From: Pirellulales bacterium
GTDB taxonomy: Bacteria > Planctomycetota > Planctomycetia > Pirellulales > JAICIG01
DNA: 40,546 nucleotides
Direction of reading: 5' to 3'
NCBI GenBank assembly: GCA_025924495.1
Contig: JAICIG010000007.1
Coordinates: 1 to 40,546, forward strand
The notes under the pieces were generated by a model. The model was not told the origin of the DNA. It did not search any database and saw only the letters and a list, made by a program, of their open reading frames with translations. Position numbers and translations under genes: made by a program. Below are positions 26,150 through 35,541 of the stretch, piece after piece (position 1 is the first letter of the stretch; each line of letters begins with the position of its first letter).

Positions 26150-28084
26150 ATGTTGACGTCAATCCTGCGGCGCTCCGCCGCCACCCGACTCGCGGCCGTC
26201 GTCAAGGTCGCCTGCCGGCAAACGCCGGCGATTTTGGGATGCCTGGGGCTGGCCGTGTGCCTTACTGGAGCGGTTTCTGCGCCGCAAGCAGTCGCGCAGG
26301 AAGAAAAGGAACCCGTTTCGCTGCTTCCGGCCAAGCCCGTATTGCACAAAGTGCAGGGCTCCAATGAAACGCTGGAATTGATCGTGAACACCAGCCGCAT
26401 TCTGACCTTGGATCAGAAGATTCCGCGCGCCCAGGTGAATAATCCCGACATCATCGAACTCACGCCGCTCTCCGCCACCCAAATCCAGGTGATGGCCAAG
26501 AAGCCTGGCGTAACCCAGGTCAATCTGTGGGACGAAGAAGAGCGTGTGCATTCGGTGGACGTGATCGTGTTCGCGGATTCGCAAGAGCTGACGATGCTGC
26601 TCAGGCAGCAGTTCCCCAAGGCGTCGCTGAAGGTCACTCCGCTGCCTAACAGCGTCATGATCTCGGGGTATGTCGATGATCCGAATCTGGTCCGCAAAAT
26701 CATCGACATCGCGCAGGAATACCATCCGAAGGTGCTGAACAACATCACCGTCGGCGGCGTGCAGCAAGTCCTGTTGCAGATCAAGGTCTTCGAAGTCTCG
26801 CGCACCAAGTTGCGGGAAATGGGTTTCGACTGGGGCAACCTGACCCGCCGCGGCGATATCGCAGCGCAAAGCGTGGGCGGTTTGATCAAAAGCGCCGCCG
26901 GCGCGGGTACGGCGCCTCAAGGGGTTATAGCAGGCACCGGCCTAGGAGCGGTGGGCACGCAGACGTTCGCCTTCGGCGTCGTCAGCCCGGGCGATTCGTT
27001 CTTCGGCGTGCTCGACCTGCTGCAATCGCGAAGCGTGGCCAAGGTGCTCGCTGAGCCGCAATTGACCACCGTCAGCGGCCGTCCGGCATTTTTCAACGTC
27101 GGCGGCGAATTTCCGATCATGGTCCCGCAAAGCTTAGGCACGATTTCGATTCAGTACCGCAAATACGGCACGCAGGTCGACTTCGTGCCGATCGTCCTGG
27201 GCAACGGCGCCATTCGTCTCGAAGTGCGGCCGCGAGTCAGCGAAATCGACGAGTCGCGAAGCGTCTCGATCAACGGCACGACGGTGCCAGGGTTGCGCGT
27301 TCGCGAGATCGACACCGGCGCCGAAATGCAAGCCGGCCAAACGTTGGCCATCGCCGGCCTGGTGCAGATGCGAGCGGAAAACGACATCCGCGGCATTCCC
27401 TGGTTGAGCGACCTGCCGTTTCTCGGCGTGCCGTTCCGTAAAGTCGCCGAGCAAATCAACGAAATCGAATTGCTGATCCTGGTCACGCCCCAACTTGTCG
27501 AGGCGATGGATCCCACCCAAGTGCCGACGGCAATCCCGGGCATGGCCAGCACAGTGCCGAACGATATGCAGTTCTATGGTCGCGGCCACATCGAAGTGCC
27601 TAACTGCGATCCAACCGGCCAACTGCTCGGTCCGTATCCCAACGGGCCCTACGGCGGCGGATATCATCCGATCGGCCCAGTTCCCGGTGCAGCAGGCCCC
27701 GGCGTAATGGGTCCCGGTCCGGCGGGCCACGGTCCGGTTCAAGACGGCATGATCGTGCCGGGTTCAATGCGGACGCAAGAAGTCGTGCCGCCTGGCGCTC
27801 AAGAGGCTCCCTTGCCCTCGGTCGGCCCGGCATCGCCGGCGATTCCGCAGGCCCCCAAGGTGCAGCAACAATCTCAGCGCCGGACCATCCGGCTGCCGGA
27901 CATCGGCAAGTCGTCACGGCGACAACAACAACCGCTTACAGCGAATATCCAGCAAATGCCGCCGATCGGCCAGCCTAGCCTGCAAAAAGCGTCTATTCGC
28001 ACCCCGGCGAAGCCATCCTCGGGTTCGAGTCGCCAAAAAACCGCTCCCGGATTCATTGGTCCCACCGGTTATGACCTACGCTAG
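26150..28084 (+). CDS. cpaC: Tad secretin (CpaC/RcpA), outer-membrane channel
   Basis: The secretin forms the outer-membrane pore through which the Flp pilus leaves. A long signal peptide ends near residue 50 (QAVAQ). A pilus N-terminal domain (about 72-140) and a BON-like segment (140-200) follow. The secretin core occupies about 200-450, with LLQIKVFEVSR, VLAEPQLTTVSGRPAFFNVGGE and LLILVTPQLV. The last 190 residues are rich in Pro, Gly and Gln and end basic; Tad secretins normally stop soon after the core, so this tail is an addition. AAGGAAG lies before the ATG. It is followed 111 bases later by tadZ. Confidence 0.95.
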   Translation: MLTSILRRSAATRLAAVVKVACRQTPAILGCLGLAVCLTGAVSAPQAVAQEEKEPVSLLPAKPVLHKVQGSNETLELIVNTSRILTLDQKIPRAQVNNPDIIELTPLSATQIQVMAKKPGVTQVNLWDEEERVHSVDVIVFADSQELTMLLRQQFPKASLKVTPLPNSVMISGYVDDPNLVRKIIDIAQEYHPKVLNNITVGGVQQVLLQIKVFEVSRTKLREMGFDWGNLTRRGDIAAQSVGGLIKSAAGAGTAPQGVIAGTGLGAVGTQTFAFGVVSPGDSFFGVLDLLQSRSVAKVLAEPQLTTVSGRPAFFNVGGEFPIMVPQSLGTISIQYRKYGTQVDFVPIVLGNGAIRLEVRPRVSEIDESRSVSINGTTVPGLRVREIDTGAEMQAGQTLAIAGLVQMRAENDIRGIPWLSDLPFLGVPFRKVAEQINEIELLILVTPQLVEAMDPTQVPTAIPGMASTVPNDMQFYGRGHIEVPNCDPTGQLLGPYPNGPYGGGYHPIGPVPGAAGPGVMGPGPAGHGPVQDGMIVPGSMRTQEVVPPGAQEAPLPSVGPASPAIPQAPKVQQQSQRRTIRLPDIGKSSRRQQQPLTANIQQMPPIGQPSLQKASIRTPAKPSSGSSRQKTAPGFIGPTGYDLR

Positions 28085-28195
28085 ACGGTAGGGCGCCAAG
28101 GAAACACGCGCGAATCGGCGCAGCGAAGCCGCCCAGGCTTTCCTGCCCGATTCGTGCCGCGCGCGACGCAAGAGCGTAAGAAAGCGACCGACGCA

Positions 28196-29440
28196 ATGAG
28201 TAATGTGCTCCGCCTGGCGATCGTCGACCCGTGCGACGCCACTCGCGACAGTCTGAAAACGATGCTGCTCGGCATGGATCGGGTCTGGCTCGAAGCGGAG
28301 TGCTCGCGCTATGAGTTCTTCGCCGACGTCGTCGCCCAGACGCATCCCGATATCGGCATCGTCGCGCTCGATCAAGACATCGACAAGGCGCTGGAACTGG
28401 TCCATCGCCTGAACGAGACGTCGCCCGAGTGCGCCATTCTGGTGCTGAGCTCGTCGTCCGATGGCAAACTGATCCTGCGCGCCATGCGCGCCGGCGCCAA
28501 AGAATTTCTGAACCATCCGCTGCGGTTGCAGGATCTGCTCGATTCTCTGGAACGGATCAGCGATCGCAAGTTCGGCCGCGGCGAAGCCAAAGCGCGCGGC
28601 AGCACGGTCATCGCCGTCGCCGGGTCAACAGGCGGCGTCGGCGCCACAAGCGTGGCGGTCAACCTCGGCTGCGCGCTGGCCCAGGATCCGAAGAACACCG
28701 TTGCACTCGTCGATCTCGACCTGTGCCTGGGCGACGCGGACGTGTTTCTCGACACGATCCCCGACTACACGCTTGTCGACGTGGCTCAGAACGTCACCCG
28801 GCTCGACTTTGCGCTCTTGAAGCGTTCGCTGACAAAGCATTCGTCCGGGCTGTTCCTGCTGCCGCGACCCGTGCAGATGGAAGATATGAGCCTGGTGACG
28901 GCCGATGATCTGCAACGGGTGATCGGCCTGTTGAAGGCGACCTTCACGCATCTGGTGCTCGACTTGTCAAAGAGCTACTCGGCGCTCGACCAGGTTGCCA
29001 TGCAGACGGCCAGCCACATCCTGCTGGTCACACAACTGGATTTACCCTGCTTGTGCAACGTCGTGCGGTTGATGATGTCGTTCGGCAATATGAAAGGCAT
29101 CGTCGACAAGGTCAAAATTGTGGTCAACCGCGTGGGGCTCGACAACGGCAACATCAGTCTCAAGAAAGCCCAAGACACGATCGGCCGCGAGATTTTCTGG
29201 CAACTGCCTAACGATTACCGAACGATGGTCGAAGTTCGCAATAACGGCGTGCCTCTGGTAGAGCAAGCGCCCAAGGCCGCCATCACCCAAGCGATCATCA
29301 ACCTGGCGCAGGCGCTGTCCACCGGCGCCACGACGCAGCCGCCCGAAGACGAGAGCGGCAAGACCGCGCGCAAGAGCCTGCTGGGACTTTGGCCGCTGAA
29401 GGCCAAAGCTCCGGCGAAAACGGCGCCTCCTCCCAAGTAA
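28196..29440 (+). CDS. tadZ: TadZ/CpaE-like localisation ATPase with pseudo-receiver domain
   Basis: TadZ places the Tad machine at its cell site. Residues 4-115 are a receiver-like domain (LRLAIVDPCDATRDSLKTML, later VLSSSSDGKLILRAMRAGAKEFL), and residues 135-390 form a MinD/ParA-type ATPase. The P-loop is AGSTGGVGATS at 142-152: the signature lysine of the deviant Walker A motif is Thr and the canonical lysine is Ala. Such loss is known in CpaE-type proteins, so nucleotide use may be altered rather than absent. VDLDLCLGDADVF is the following switch segment. The ATG at 28196 is chosen because the protein fold begins there. The length is 414. Confidence 0.9.
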   Translation: MSNVLRLAIVDPCDATRDSLKTMLLGMDRVWLEAECSRYEFFADVVAQTHPDIGIVALDQDIDKALELVHRLNETSPECAILVLSSSSDGKLILRAMRAGAKEFLNHPLRLQDLLDSLERISDRKFGRGEAKARGSTVIAVAGSTGGVGATSVAVNLGCALAQDPKNTVALVDLDLCLGDADVFLDTIPDYTLVDVAQNVTRLDFALLKRSLTKHSSGLFLLPRPVQMEDMSLVTADDLQRVIGLLKATFTHLVLDLSKSYSALDQVAMQTASHILLVTQLDLPCLCNVVRLMMSFGNMKGIVDKVKIVVNRVGLDNGNISLKKAQDTIGREIFWQLPNDYRTMVEVRNNGVPLVEQAPKAAITQAIINLAQALSTGATTQPPEDESGKTARKSLLGLWPLKAKAPAKTAPPPK

Positions 29441-29578
29441 CGACGCGCGGGGCGCCTCCTCGGCCGCGCCTGCGGCGCGCTGCACTGCGAACACTCATCA
29501 GGCTCGCCTGCTTGAGCGACTCGACGCCGCGTTGACTTTCGACGGCGCGCCGCGGGCAGACGGCGGTTCTTTTTCCCG

Positions 29579-29609
29579 CGCGTTGCACCGGCACAACGCG
29601 TCGTTTTTT
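29579..29609 (+). terminator. probable intrinsic terminator between tadZ and tadA
   Basis: A 7-base stem CGCGTTG/CAACGCG with loop CACCGGCA is followed by TCG and six T residues. It lies about 140 bases after the tadZ stop and 92 bases before tadA. The stem is short but GC-rich, so termination is likely partial to complete, and tadA would then need its own promoter close to 29610-29700. Confidence 0.6.
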
Positions 29610-29700
29610 GTGAGCTATGCTTTCTCCAGAGTGAGATTTTGCGCTGCAAATGCGCATTGGGTCGAACACGAGAAAGCATCGAGACTGCGGCGAAACACAC

Positions 29701-31026
29701 ATGGCAAAGGCAATCACCACCGCGAACCGCAACGGCGATAAGTCCCAAGAATCGGACTTCGAAGATCTCAAGCGGCGCATTCACAGCAAACTGGTCGATA
29801 AGCTCGATCTGTCGAAAGTCGGCGATCTGGACGGCGACGTACTGCGCCGCGAAATCCGGCTGGTCGTCGAACACCTGTGCGACGCCGAAGACACCTTGCT
29901 CAACCGCGCCGAGCGCGAACGGCTGGTTGAAGAGGTGCTCGACGAAACGTTCGGGCTGGGCCCGCTCGAGTTGTTGCTGAAAGACCCGACGATCAGCGAT
30001 ATCCTGATCAACGGCCCGAAGAACATCTACTGCGAACGCCCCGGCAAGATGGAAAAAACGTCGGTCGTGTTCCGCGACAACGCGCACTTGATGCAGATCA
30101 TCGATCGAATCGTGTCGCGCGTCGGTCGGCGCGTGGACGAAGTCTGCCCAATGGTCGACGCGCGATTGCCGGATGGCTCCCGCGTAAACGCCATTATTCC
30201 GCCGCTGGCTCTGGACGGCGCCGCGGTTTCCATTCGCCGCTTCGGCGCGAATCCGCTCAAGCTGGAAGACTTGCTCAATTACAAGGCTTTCACGCCCGAA
30301 ATGGTGATGCTCTTGGAAGGGGCGATCAAGGCCCGCTTGAATATCATCATCGCCGGCGGCACGGGCTCGGGGAAGACGACGCTGCTCAATACGCTGTCGA
30401 GCTTCATCTCCGGACACGACCGCATCGTGACGATTGAAGACGCGGCCGAATTGCAGTTGCAGCAAGACCACGTGGTGCGGCTGGAAACGCGCCCGCCCAA
30501 TATCGAAGGCAAAGGCGCCATCACCGCCACCGATCTCGTCCGCAACGCACTGCGTATGCGGCCCGAACGCATCATCATCGGCGAGTGCCGCGGACCGGAA
30601 ACGTTGGACATGCTGCAGGCCATGAACACGGGCCACGAAGGTTCGCTGACGACGATTCACGCCAATACCCCGCGCGACGCCGTGGCGCGTATCGAAACGA
30701 TGATCGCGATGGCCGGCTTCGAGTTGCCGCTCAAGGCCATGCGGCAGCAGATCGCCAGCGGCGTCGATCTGATCATCCAGGCCAACCGCCTGCAGGGCGG
30801 ACCGCGCAAGATCACGCACATCACCGAGATCATCGGGATGGAACAAGACACAATTGTCATGCAGGATATCTATCACTACGCCCAAGAGGGCATCGACGAG
30901 CGAGGCCGCGCCTACGGCAAGTTCGAAGCGACCGGCATCCGCCCCAGCTTCATGGACCGGCTGGAATCGGCCGGCGTCCGCTTGCCTGCCAGCGCCTTCC
31001 GGCAACGCGTTATGTTGGTGGACTAA
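29701..31026 (+). CDS. tadA: Flp pilus assembly ATPase TadA/CpaF
   Basis: This is the cytoplasmic hexameric ATPase that powers Flp pilus assembly. An N-terminal helical domain (1-190) is followed by the secretion ATPase core: Walker [10 protein letters not shown] at 219-227, the Asp-box [12 protein letters not shown], and Walker [12 protein letters not shown] around 291-300, then [12 protein letters not shown]. The length from ATG 29701 is 441 residues, typical of CpaF. The frame upstream to 29650 adds 17 residues without support. tadB starts 3 bases after its stop, so tadABC are one transcript. Confidence 0.96.
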   Translation: MAKAITTANRNGDKSQESDFEDLKRRIHSKLVDKLDLSKVGDLDGDVLRREIRLVVEHLCDAEDTLLNRAERERLVEEVLDETFGLGPLELLLKDPTISDILINGPKNIYCERPGKMEKTSVVFRDNAHLMQIIDRIVSRVGRRVDEVCPMVDARLPDGSRVNAIIPPLALDGAAVSIRRFGANPLKLEDLLNYKAFTPEMVMLLEGAIKARLNIIIAGGTGSGKTTLLNTLSSFISGHDRIVTIEDAAELQLQQDHVVRLETRPPNIEGKGAITATDLVRNALRMRPERIIIGECRGPETLDMLQAMNTGHEGSLTTIHANTPRDAVARIETMIAMAGFELPLKAMRQQIASGVDLIIQANRLQGGPRKITHITEIIGMEQDTIVMQDIYHYAQEGIDERGRAYGKFEATGIRPSFMDRLESAGVRLPASAFRQRVMLVD

Positions 31027-31029
31027 ATC

Positions 31030-32001
31030 ATGGATCCCATACTGCTGATCAGCATCGCGGCCTTCATCGGCGTAGCGGCCCTGGTTGCGGCGCTCGGCGC
31101 CATGTTTCGCGGCGGCTCCGACAGCAAGGTCGAGGATCGCCTCGACGTGCTGACCGGCCTGACCACCGCGGCGACGATCAAGGACGCTCTGCACAAGGAC
31201 AGCGTGCTGTCCCAACCGCTGGACAACGTGCCCAGCATTTTCGAAGCGATCATTCAGCGCTTCAGCCAATTGAAGCTGCTGTTCGAACAGGCCGACACGT
31301 CGCTGACTCCGCCGAAGTTCTTCGCGATTTCTGGCGGGCTGTTCGTCGTCGGCGCCCTGGTGGCGGGCTTCGCCGGATTCGGCGTCGCGGCCGTGCCGTT
31401 CATGGGCATTGGCGCGAGCGCTCTGCCGCTGTTGTGGCTGATGTGGCGACGCAAGAAGCGATTCAAGACGTTCGCCGCGCAATTGCCCGACGCGCTGGAA
31501 TTGATTTCCCGAGCCTTGCGCGCGGGGCACAGCCTGGCCGCCGGCTTCAGTCTGGTGCAGGAAGAAATGCCGTCGCCGATCGGCATTGAATTCGGCCGAG
31601 TTTTCGAAGAACAGAACCTGGGCATTCCGATGGAACAGGCCCTGGAGTCGCTGGCCGGCCGGATTCCGAACCTCGACTTGAAGTTCTTTTCCACCGCCAT
31701 CATTCTGCAGCGGCAGACGGGCGGCGATCTCGCGGAAATCCTCGACAAGATCGGCTACATCGTTCGCGAGCGGTTCAAAATCTGGGGCCAGGTGCAAGCG
31801 CTGACGGGCGAAGGCCGGCTTTCGGGCGCCGTGCTGTTGGCCCTGCCGCCGCTGTTGTTCGTAGCCGTTTTCCGCCTGAATCGCGACTACATCATGATGC
31901 TGTTCACCGATCCGATGGGCAAGCAAATGCTCGCCGGCGCCATCGTGATGCAGGTGCTCGGCGCCTTGGCGATTCGCAAAATTGTCAACATTAAAGTGTG
32001 A
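31030..32001 (+). CDS. tadB: Tad inner-membrane platform protein TadB
   Basis: The polytopic platform protein that works with TadC to anchor the pilus motor. It has an N-terminal helix (LLISIAAFIGVAALVAALGAMF), two helices near 95-140, a T2SSF-type domain from about 150 (FAAQLPDALELISRALRAGHSL ... GGDLAEILDKIG), and C-terminal helices ending near LAIRKIVNIKV. The length is 323, the usual TadB size. It starts 3 bases after tadA and ends 10 bases before tadC. Confidence 0.93.
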   Translation: MDPILLISIAAFIGVAALVAALGAMFRGGSDSKVEDRLDVLTGLTTAATIKDALHKDSVLSQPLDNVPSIFEAIIQRFSQLKLLFEQADTSLTPPKFFAISGGLFVVGALVAGFAGFGVAAVPFMGIGASALPLLWLMWRRKKRFKTFAAQLPDALELISRALRAGHSLAAGFSLVQEEMPSPIGIEFGRVFEEQNLGIPMEQALESLAGRIPNLDLKFFSTAIILQRQTGGDLAEILDKIGYIVRERFKIWGQVQALTGEGRLSGAVLLALPPLLFVAVFRLNRDYIMMLFTDPMGKQMLAGAIVMQVLGALAIRKIVNIKV

Positions 32002-32011
32002 GCTCGCGGCC

Positions 32012-32995
32012 ATGTTAATTGCCGATCTGATCAACTTCGAACAACTGTTGCCGTTTGCCATCTTCGGCTTGTTCGCCCTCGGCGCCTGGTGGGCGCTCGA
32101 TCGCATGGCCAGCGGCCGCAGCCGCGCCGTCGAACGTCTCGACGAATTGAAAAACCCCTCGTTGCGCCGTCGCAAGAGCGAAGACGAAGGCGGGGCCGTC
32201 GTCAAGAAATCGGACGCCGTCACGCGCGTGCTCGCCAAGGCCTCTCCCGCGCTCGCTAAGCCGTTACAGCCGAAAAGCGAATTCGAAGTCAACAAACTCA
32301 AAATGCGAATGGCGAACGCCGGCTTCCGCAACGAGGCCGCCCCATCGATCTTCCTGGGATTGAAAGGTCTCGGGCTGCTCGCCGGGCTGATGTTCGGCGG
32401 CGTGACGCTGGTCACCATCTCGGAAATCAATCAGAAGTCGCTGATGTCGGCATTGTTCTTCGCCGGCGTCATGTTCTATCTGCCGGAGATCGGCCTCTGG
32501 TTCATTACCAAGAAGCGTAAGGAAGCCATCTTCTTAAGTCTCCCTGACGCGCTCGACCTGATGGTCGTCTGCGTCGAGGCCGGTTTAGGGCTCGACCAGG
32601 CGATGCGAAAAGTCGCCGAAGAAATGAAATCGACCTATAAAGTGATCGCTGAGGAATTCGGCCTGGCGAATTTTCAGTTGCAGGTCGGCCGCCCCAAAGC
32701 GGAAGTGTTGCACGAGTTGGGCATTCGCAGCGGCGTGGACGACTTGCGGTCGTTGTCGGCGATCTTGATCCAGGCGGATAAATTTGGCTCGAGCATCGCG
32801 CAAGCCTTGCGAGTGCAAAGCGACTCGATGCGCACCAGGCGCCGCCAACTCGCCGAAGAAAAGGCTGCCAAAACCGCCGTCAAGTTGATCTTTCCGCTCG
32901 TGATTTTCATCTTCCCCGGCATTTTCGTGGTCTTGGTCGGTCCGGCCGCCATCACCATGGTCCGCGATATGTTCCCGATGATGAGCGGGAACTGA
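32012..32995 (+). CDS. tadC: Tad inner-membrane platform protein TadC
   Basis: This is the second platform protein, paralogous to TadB. A first helix (LLPFAIFGLFALGAWWAL), a charged linker, two helices near 115-165, the T2SSF domain with LSLPDALDLMVVCVEAGLGLDQAMRKVAEEM, and C-terminal helices (LIFPLVIFIFPGIFVVLVG) are all present. The ATG at 32012 is used; the earlier frame opening at 31982 lies inside tadB. The length is 327. Confidence 0.93.
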   Translation: MLIADLINFEQLLPFAIFGLFALGAWWALDRMASGRSRAVERLDELKNPSLRRRKSEDEGGAVVKKSDAVTRVLAKASPALAKPLQPKSEFEVNKLKMRMANAGFRNEAAPSIFLGLKGLGLLAGLMFGGVTLVTISEINQKSLMSALFFAGVMFYLPEIGLWFITKKRKEAIFLSLPDALDLMVVCVEAGLGLDQAMRKVAEEMKSTYKVIAEEFGLANFQLQVGRPKAEVLHELGIRSGVDDLRSLSAILIQADKFGSSIAQALRVQSDSMRTRRRQLAEEKAAKTAVKLIFPLVIFIFPGIFVVLVGPAAITMVRDMFPMMSGN

Positions 32996-33181
32996 TCCAA
33001 TCGGGCGCTCTACGGCAATTTTTCCAACAGACGCCGGATTATCTCCGCCAACTTGCCGATAATCTGCTTAGTCGGCTTTTCGGCGCTGCGCTGAGGCCTG
33101 AAACGGAAGTCTTCCGCCCGCCTGAAGTTGCGCTACATTCTGTGGCGGCTTCGGTCGGGCGTGAACGAGGAGGGATGCAGG

Positions 33182-33748
33182 ATGCACCGCAATTTGTGGG
33201 TGTTGGCGGCCTTGGCCGTCGTGCTGGCGCCGATTCAGGCTCAGGCCGAATGGTTTCCCAAGATTCGTCGCGATTTTCGCCGCAACAATTGCTGGCCTCA
33301 GCCTTTCATCATCCCCGATCGCATGGCGGTCCGCGCTCCGTTCGAAGTCATGATCAACAATGGCTGGCAGGTGCAAAATACGCTCTCCGATGAACATTTC
33401 GATTCGGAAACGGGCGAGTTGATCGGCGCCGGCGAGATGAAGGTTCGCGGCATTCTGATCGAAAATCCGGCCGGCCGTCGACAGGTCTACATCTTGAGAG
33501 GCAAGAACCCCGACGACACGGCGAACCGCCAGCGTTCCGTCGAGCAATACGCGGCGAAAATCTTGCATCCGGGCGAAATCCCCCAGATCTCCGAATCGAA
33601 CATCCGACCGCGCGGCTGGTCGGCCGAAGCCATCAACAACATCGGCGCTCGCTACAATGCCAGTGCTCCCGATCCGCGTCTATCGCCGGCAGGCGGTTCG
33701 GGCGCCGGCGGCAGCTCAGGCGGAGCCGGCGGCAGCGGCGGTCGCTAA
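33182..33748 (+). CDS. secreted protein of unknown function within the tad cluster
   Basis: This gene of 188 residues is not recognised. A signal peptide (HRNLWVLAALAVVLAPIQAQA) is followed by a mature domain with MAVRAPFEVMINNGWQ and a beta-rich stretch (VRGILIENPAGRRQVYILRG). The C-terminus is a Gly/Ser-rich repeat tail (GGSGAGGSSGGAGGSGGR). GAGGAGGGA lies upstream of the ATG at 33182. It lies between tadC and tadD on the same strand and is followed by a likely terminator. Its place suggests a periplasmic or surface part of the Flp system in this lineage, but this is inference. Confidence 0.72.
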   Translation: MHRNLWVLAALAVVLAPIQAQAEWFPKIRRDFRRNNCWPQPFIIPDRMAVRAPFEVMINNGWQVQNTLSDEHFDSETGELIGAGEMKVRGILIENPAGRRQVYILRGKNPDDTANRQRSVEQYAAKILHPGEIPQISESNIRPRGWSAEAINNIGARYNASAPDPRLSPAGGSGAGGSSGGAGGSGGR

Positions 33749-33804
33749 CCCAGTCCAGCATCCGCCGTCTCGTCAGAGTGCGGCGACAACTTGAGCCAAA
33801 ACAG

Positions 33805-33856
33805 CCCTCTTGGTCGGCAGCCGATGGACGCCATCGCAAGCCGGCCGAGAGGGTTT
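33805..33856 (+). terminator. probable intrinsic terminator after the secreted protein
   Basis: CCCTCTTGGTCGGC pairs with GCCGGCCGAGAGGG allowing two G-T pairs, with a 24-base loop that itself holds a small hairpin. TTTT follows, then after CGGA another TTTT. It would end the tadABC transcript, and tadD then needs its own promoter. Confidence 0.6.
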
Positions 33857-33892
33857 TCGGATTTTAGCCCGCATTATTCAGCGGCCCATACC

Positions 33893-33972
33893 AACCCGAA
33901 GCGCAAGCGAGGGGCAACGCTCTCGAAAGGCCGCCTGCTGGCGACCGCCATCCCTCGCTAGCGCTTCGGGTT
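33893..33972. repeat. long inverted repeat, 21-base arms with one mismatch
   Basis: The left arm (33893-33913) begins AACCCGAAGCG; the right arm (33952-33972) ends CGCTTCGGGTT. Twenty of 21 positions pair around a 38-base loop. Direct GCGAGGG/CCCTCGC ends are inside. From memory, ACCCGAAGCG...CGAGGG repeats of this kind recur in planctomycete genomes, which fits a dispersed non-coding element. Confidence 0.85.
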
Positions 33973-34278
33973 AGTCTGATCCTGCTCCAATGGGCATTGC
34001 ACGGGCTGGTGAATAATCCGAGTTAGGCGGTGCTTCATGGGGGCCGTCAAATCCGGCAAAACCTGTGCAATCTTCCATTTCTCGTTGAGCGCGTCGCTGC
34101 GCCAGGTCGATGTTGATTAAGGGTTCGCTCGGGCGACCCAGTAGTGTTTAGCCGCCGACGATCGGCGGATGAAAGATTTTCGTCATGTCTCGACCAGGGC
34201 AGGTTCGTCGGGCAGCGGCGCAGCCTGGCGTCGGTCAGAATTCGCTCGTTTTGGGCAAGCTCATCTAGGAGAGCAACA

Positions 34279-35541
34279 GTGGTGCGCATTATCGCCTACC
34301 TCTCGCTCATGCAGTCCGCCGTGCTGTTTGCGGCGGCGGCTGGCTGTACCTCGTCGTCCGCCGGCCGCTCGACAGGCATCCAGTCGGCGTCTCCTCTGGG
34401 CCAAACCGCCAAGCCGAATCCCATCAAACAATTCACCGCCAAAGTCGGCGAATCGAGCATCGCCAAATCGATCTCGAAGACGTTCAGCCTGACCTCGACC
34501 AAGAAACCCAAGCCGTCGCAGAGAGATCCAGTTTCGTTGGCAGAGAAGCCGAAGCCGCCCGATGCCGACTGGTATGTCTCTTTGGGCGACCTGCGAGTGC
34601 AGGAACACGACAACGCCGGCGCTCGCGAGATGTACCACAAAGCGCTCAGCATGAAATCGCACCATTTGGGCGCGCTGCTAGGATTAGCCCGGCTGTTTGA
34701 TCGCCAGGGCCAACTCGATCGCGCTGAAGAACACTATCTCGAAGCCACTAAATATCATCCTAAAGAATCGATGGCGTTCAACGACCTGGGTCTCTGCTAC
34801 GCGCGGCAGGGTAAATACGATCAGGCCACGGCCGCTTTGGACCGAGCGATCGAATTGCAGCCCGACCGCGTGCTGTATCGCAATAATATTGCAACGGTCT
34901 ACGTGGCTCAGGGTCGCGTGAATGATGCTCTGGCTCATCTCACCGACGCCCACGGCGTCGCGGTGGCCCACTACAACATTGGCTTCCTGCTCAACAAGCG
35001 CGGCCAGCAGCGGCAAGCGTTGGAGCAATTCGCGTTGGCGGTCCAAGCCGATCCCAAGCTGACCGCGGCGCAGGAGTGGGTCGACTCTCTCTCCGCTCAA
35101 CTGAACGGCGGGGAACAAGCTCCCGTCTACACTGCCAGCGAGACGCAACTGTCGGAAACAAGCGAGCCGGAAACAACCGAACCGGAACAGCAAGGGCCCC
35201 TGCTAGGCCCTTCCAGCGAGCCGGCAAGCGAAAGCGTTTCGTCGGAAGTCTCCGTGCCTGACTTCGGCGGCGTAGAATCTCGCGAGCAACCCGTGAACCA
35301 GCTAAGACCTTCGGAAGCTGACGAGCTTTCGCCGCAGGAAGCGCTCGATGCGCTGCCGAGCCAGCGGGTGGAAACGCCCGCGGGGGTAAACATCGCAGAG
35401 CAGAGCCCCTTGACTGGCAATGAATCCGCGGAGCCCGCGGCCTCCGAGGCCAATGCGTCTACACGTGTCGGCGAACACGAGGCGCGGCTTCAGTACTTGC
35501 CGCCTGTCTCTTCCAGTTCGAGCCGTCCAAACCGCTACTAG
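34279..35541 (+). CDS. tadD: TadD-like lipoprotein with tetratricopeptide repeats
   Basis: TadD is an outer-membrane lipoprotein that assists assembly of the Tad machine. The leader VVRIIAYLSLMQSAVLFAAAAGC ends in a lipobox with Cys23 as the likely acylation site. Residues about 95-290 form TPRs (WYVSLGDLRVQEHDNAGAREMYHKAL, AFNDLGLCYARQGKYDQATAALDRAIEL and others). The C-terminal 130 residues are Ser/Glu/Pro-rich and look disordered, an extension not found in short TadD. A GTG at 34279 (AGGAG 7 bases upstream) or 34282 is the start. The frame before it, to 34144, is not supported. Confidence 0.85.
   Translation: MVRIIAYLSLMQSAVLFAAAAGCTSSSAGRSTGIQSASPLGQTAKPNPIKQFTAKVGESSIAKSISKTFSLTSTKKPKPSQRDPVSLAEKPKPPDADWYVSLGDLRVQEHDNAGAREMYHKALSMKSHHLGALLGLARLFDRQGQLDRAEEHYLEATKYHPKESMAFNDLGLCYARQGKYDQATAALDRAIELQPDRVLYRNNIATVYVAQGRVNDALAHLTDAHGVAVAHYNIGFLLNKRGQQRQALEQFALAVQADPKLTAAQEWVDSLSAQLNGGEQAPVYTASETQLSETSEPETTEPEQQGPLLGPSSEPASESVSSEVSVPDFGGVESREQPVNQLRPSEADELSPQEALDALPSQRVETPAGVNIAEQSPLTGNESAEPAASEANASTRVGEHEARLQYLPPVSSSSSRPNRY

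Larger units (their letters stand above)
33749..34278. other. intergenic region before tadD
   Basis: No gene is supported. It contains a terminator-like hairpin at 33805-33856 and a long inverted repeat at 33893-33972, described below. The remaining 300 bases up to tadD show nothing recognisable, though a promoter for tadD is expected. Confidence 0.5.

Noticed and set aside
26159..26920. Open frame of 253 codons on the minus strand opposite the secretin gene
   Set aside because: It shadows the secretin coding sequence and shows no signal peptide, domain or ribosome binding site.
29215..32430. Open frame of 1071 codons on the minus strand opposite tadZ, tadA, tadB and tadC
   Set aside because: The plus strand has four well-recognised genes here. 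The antisense product is rich in Arg, Gln and Ala with no recognisable domain, as expected from the complement of GC-rich codons.
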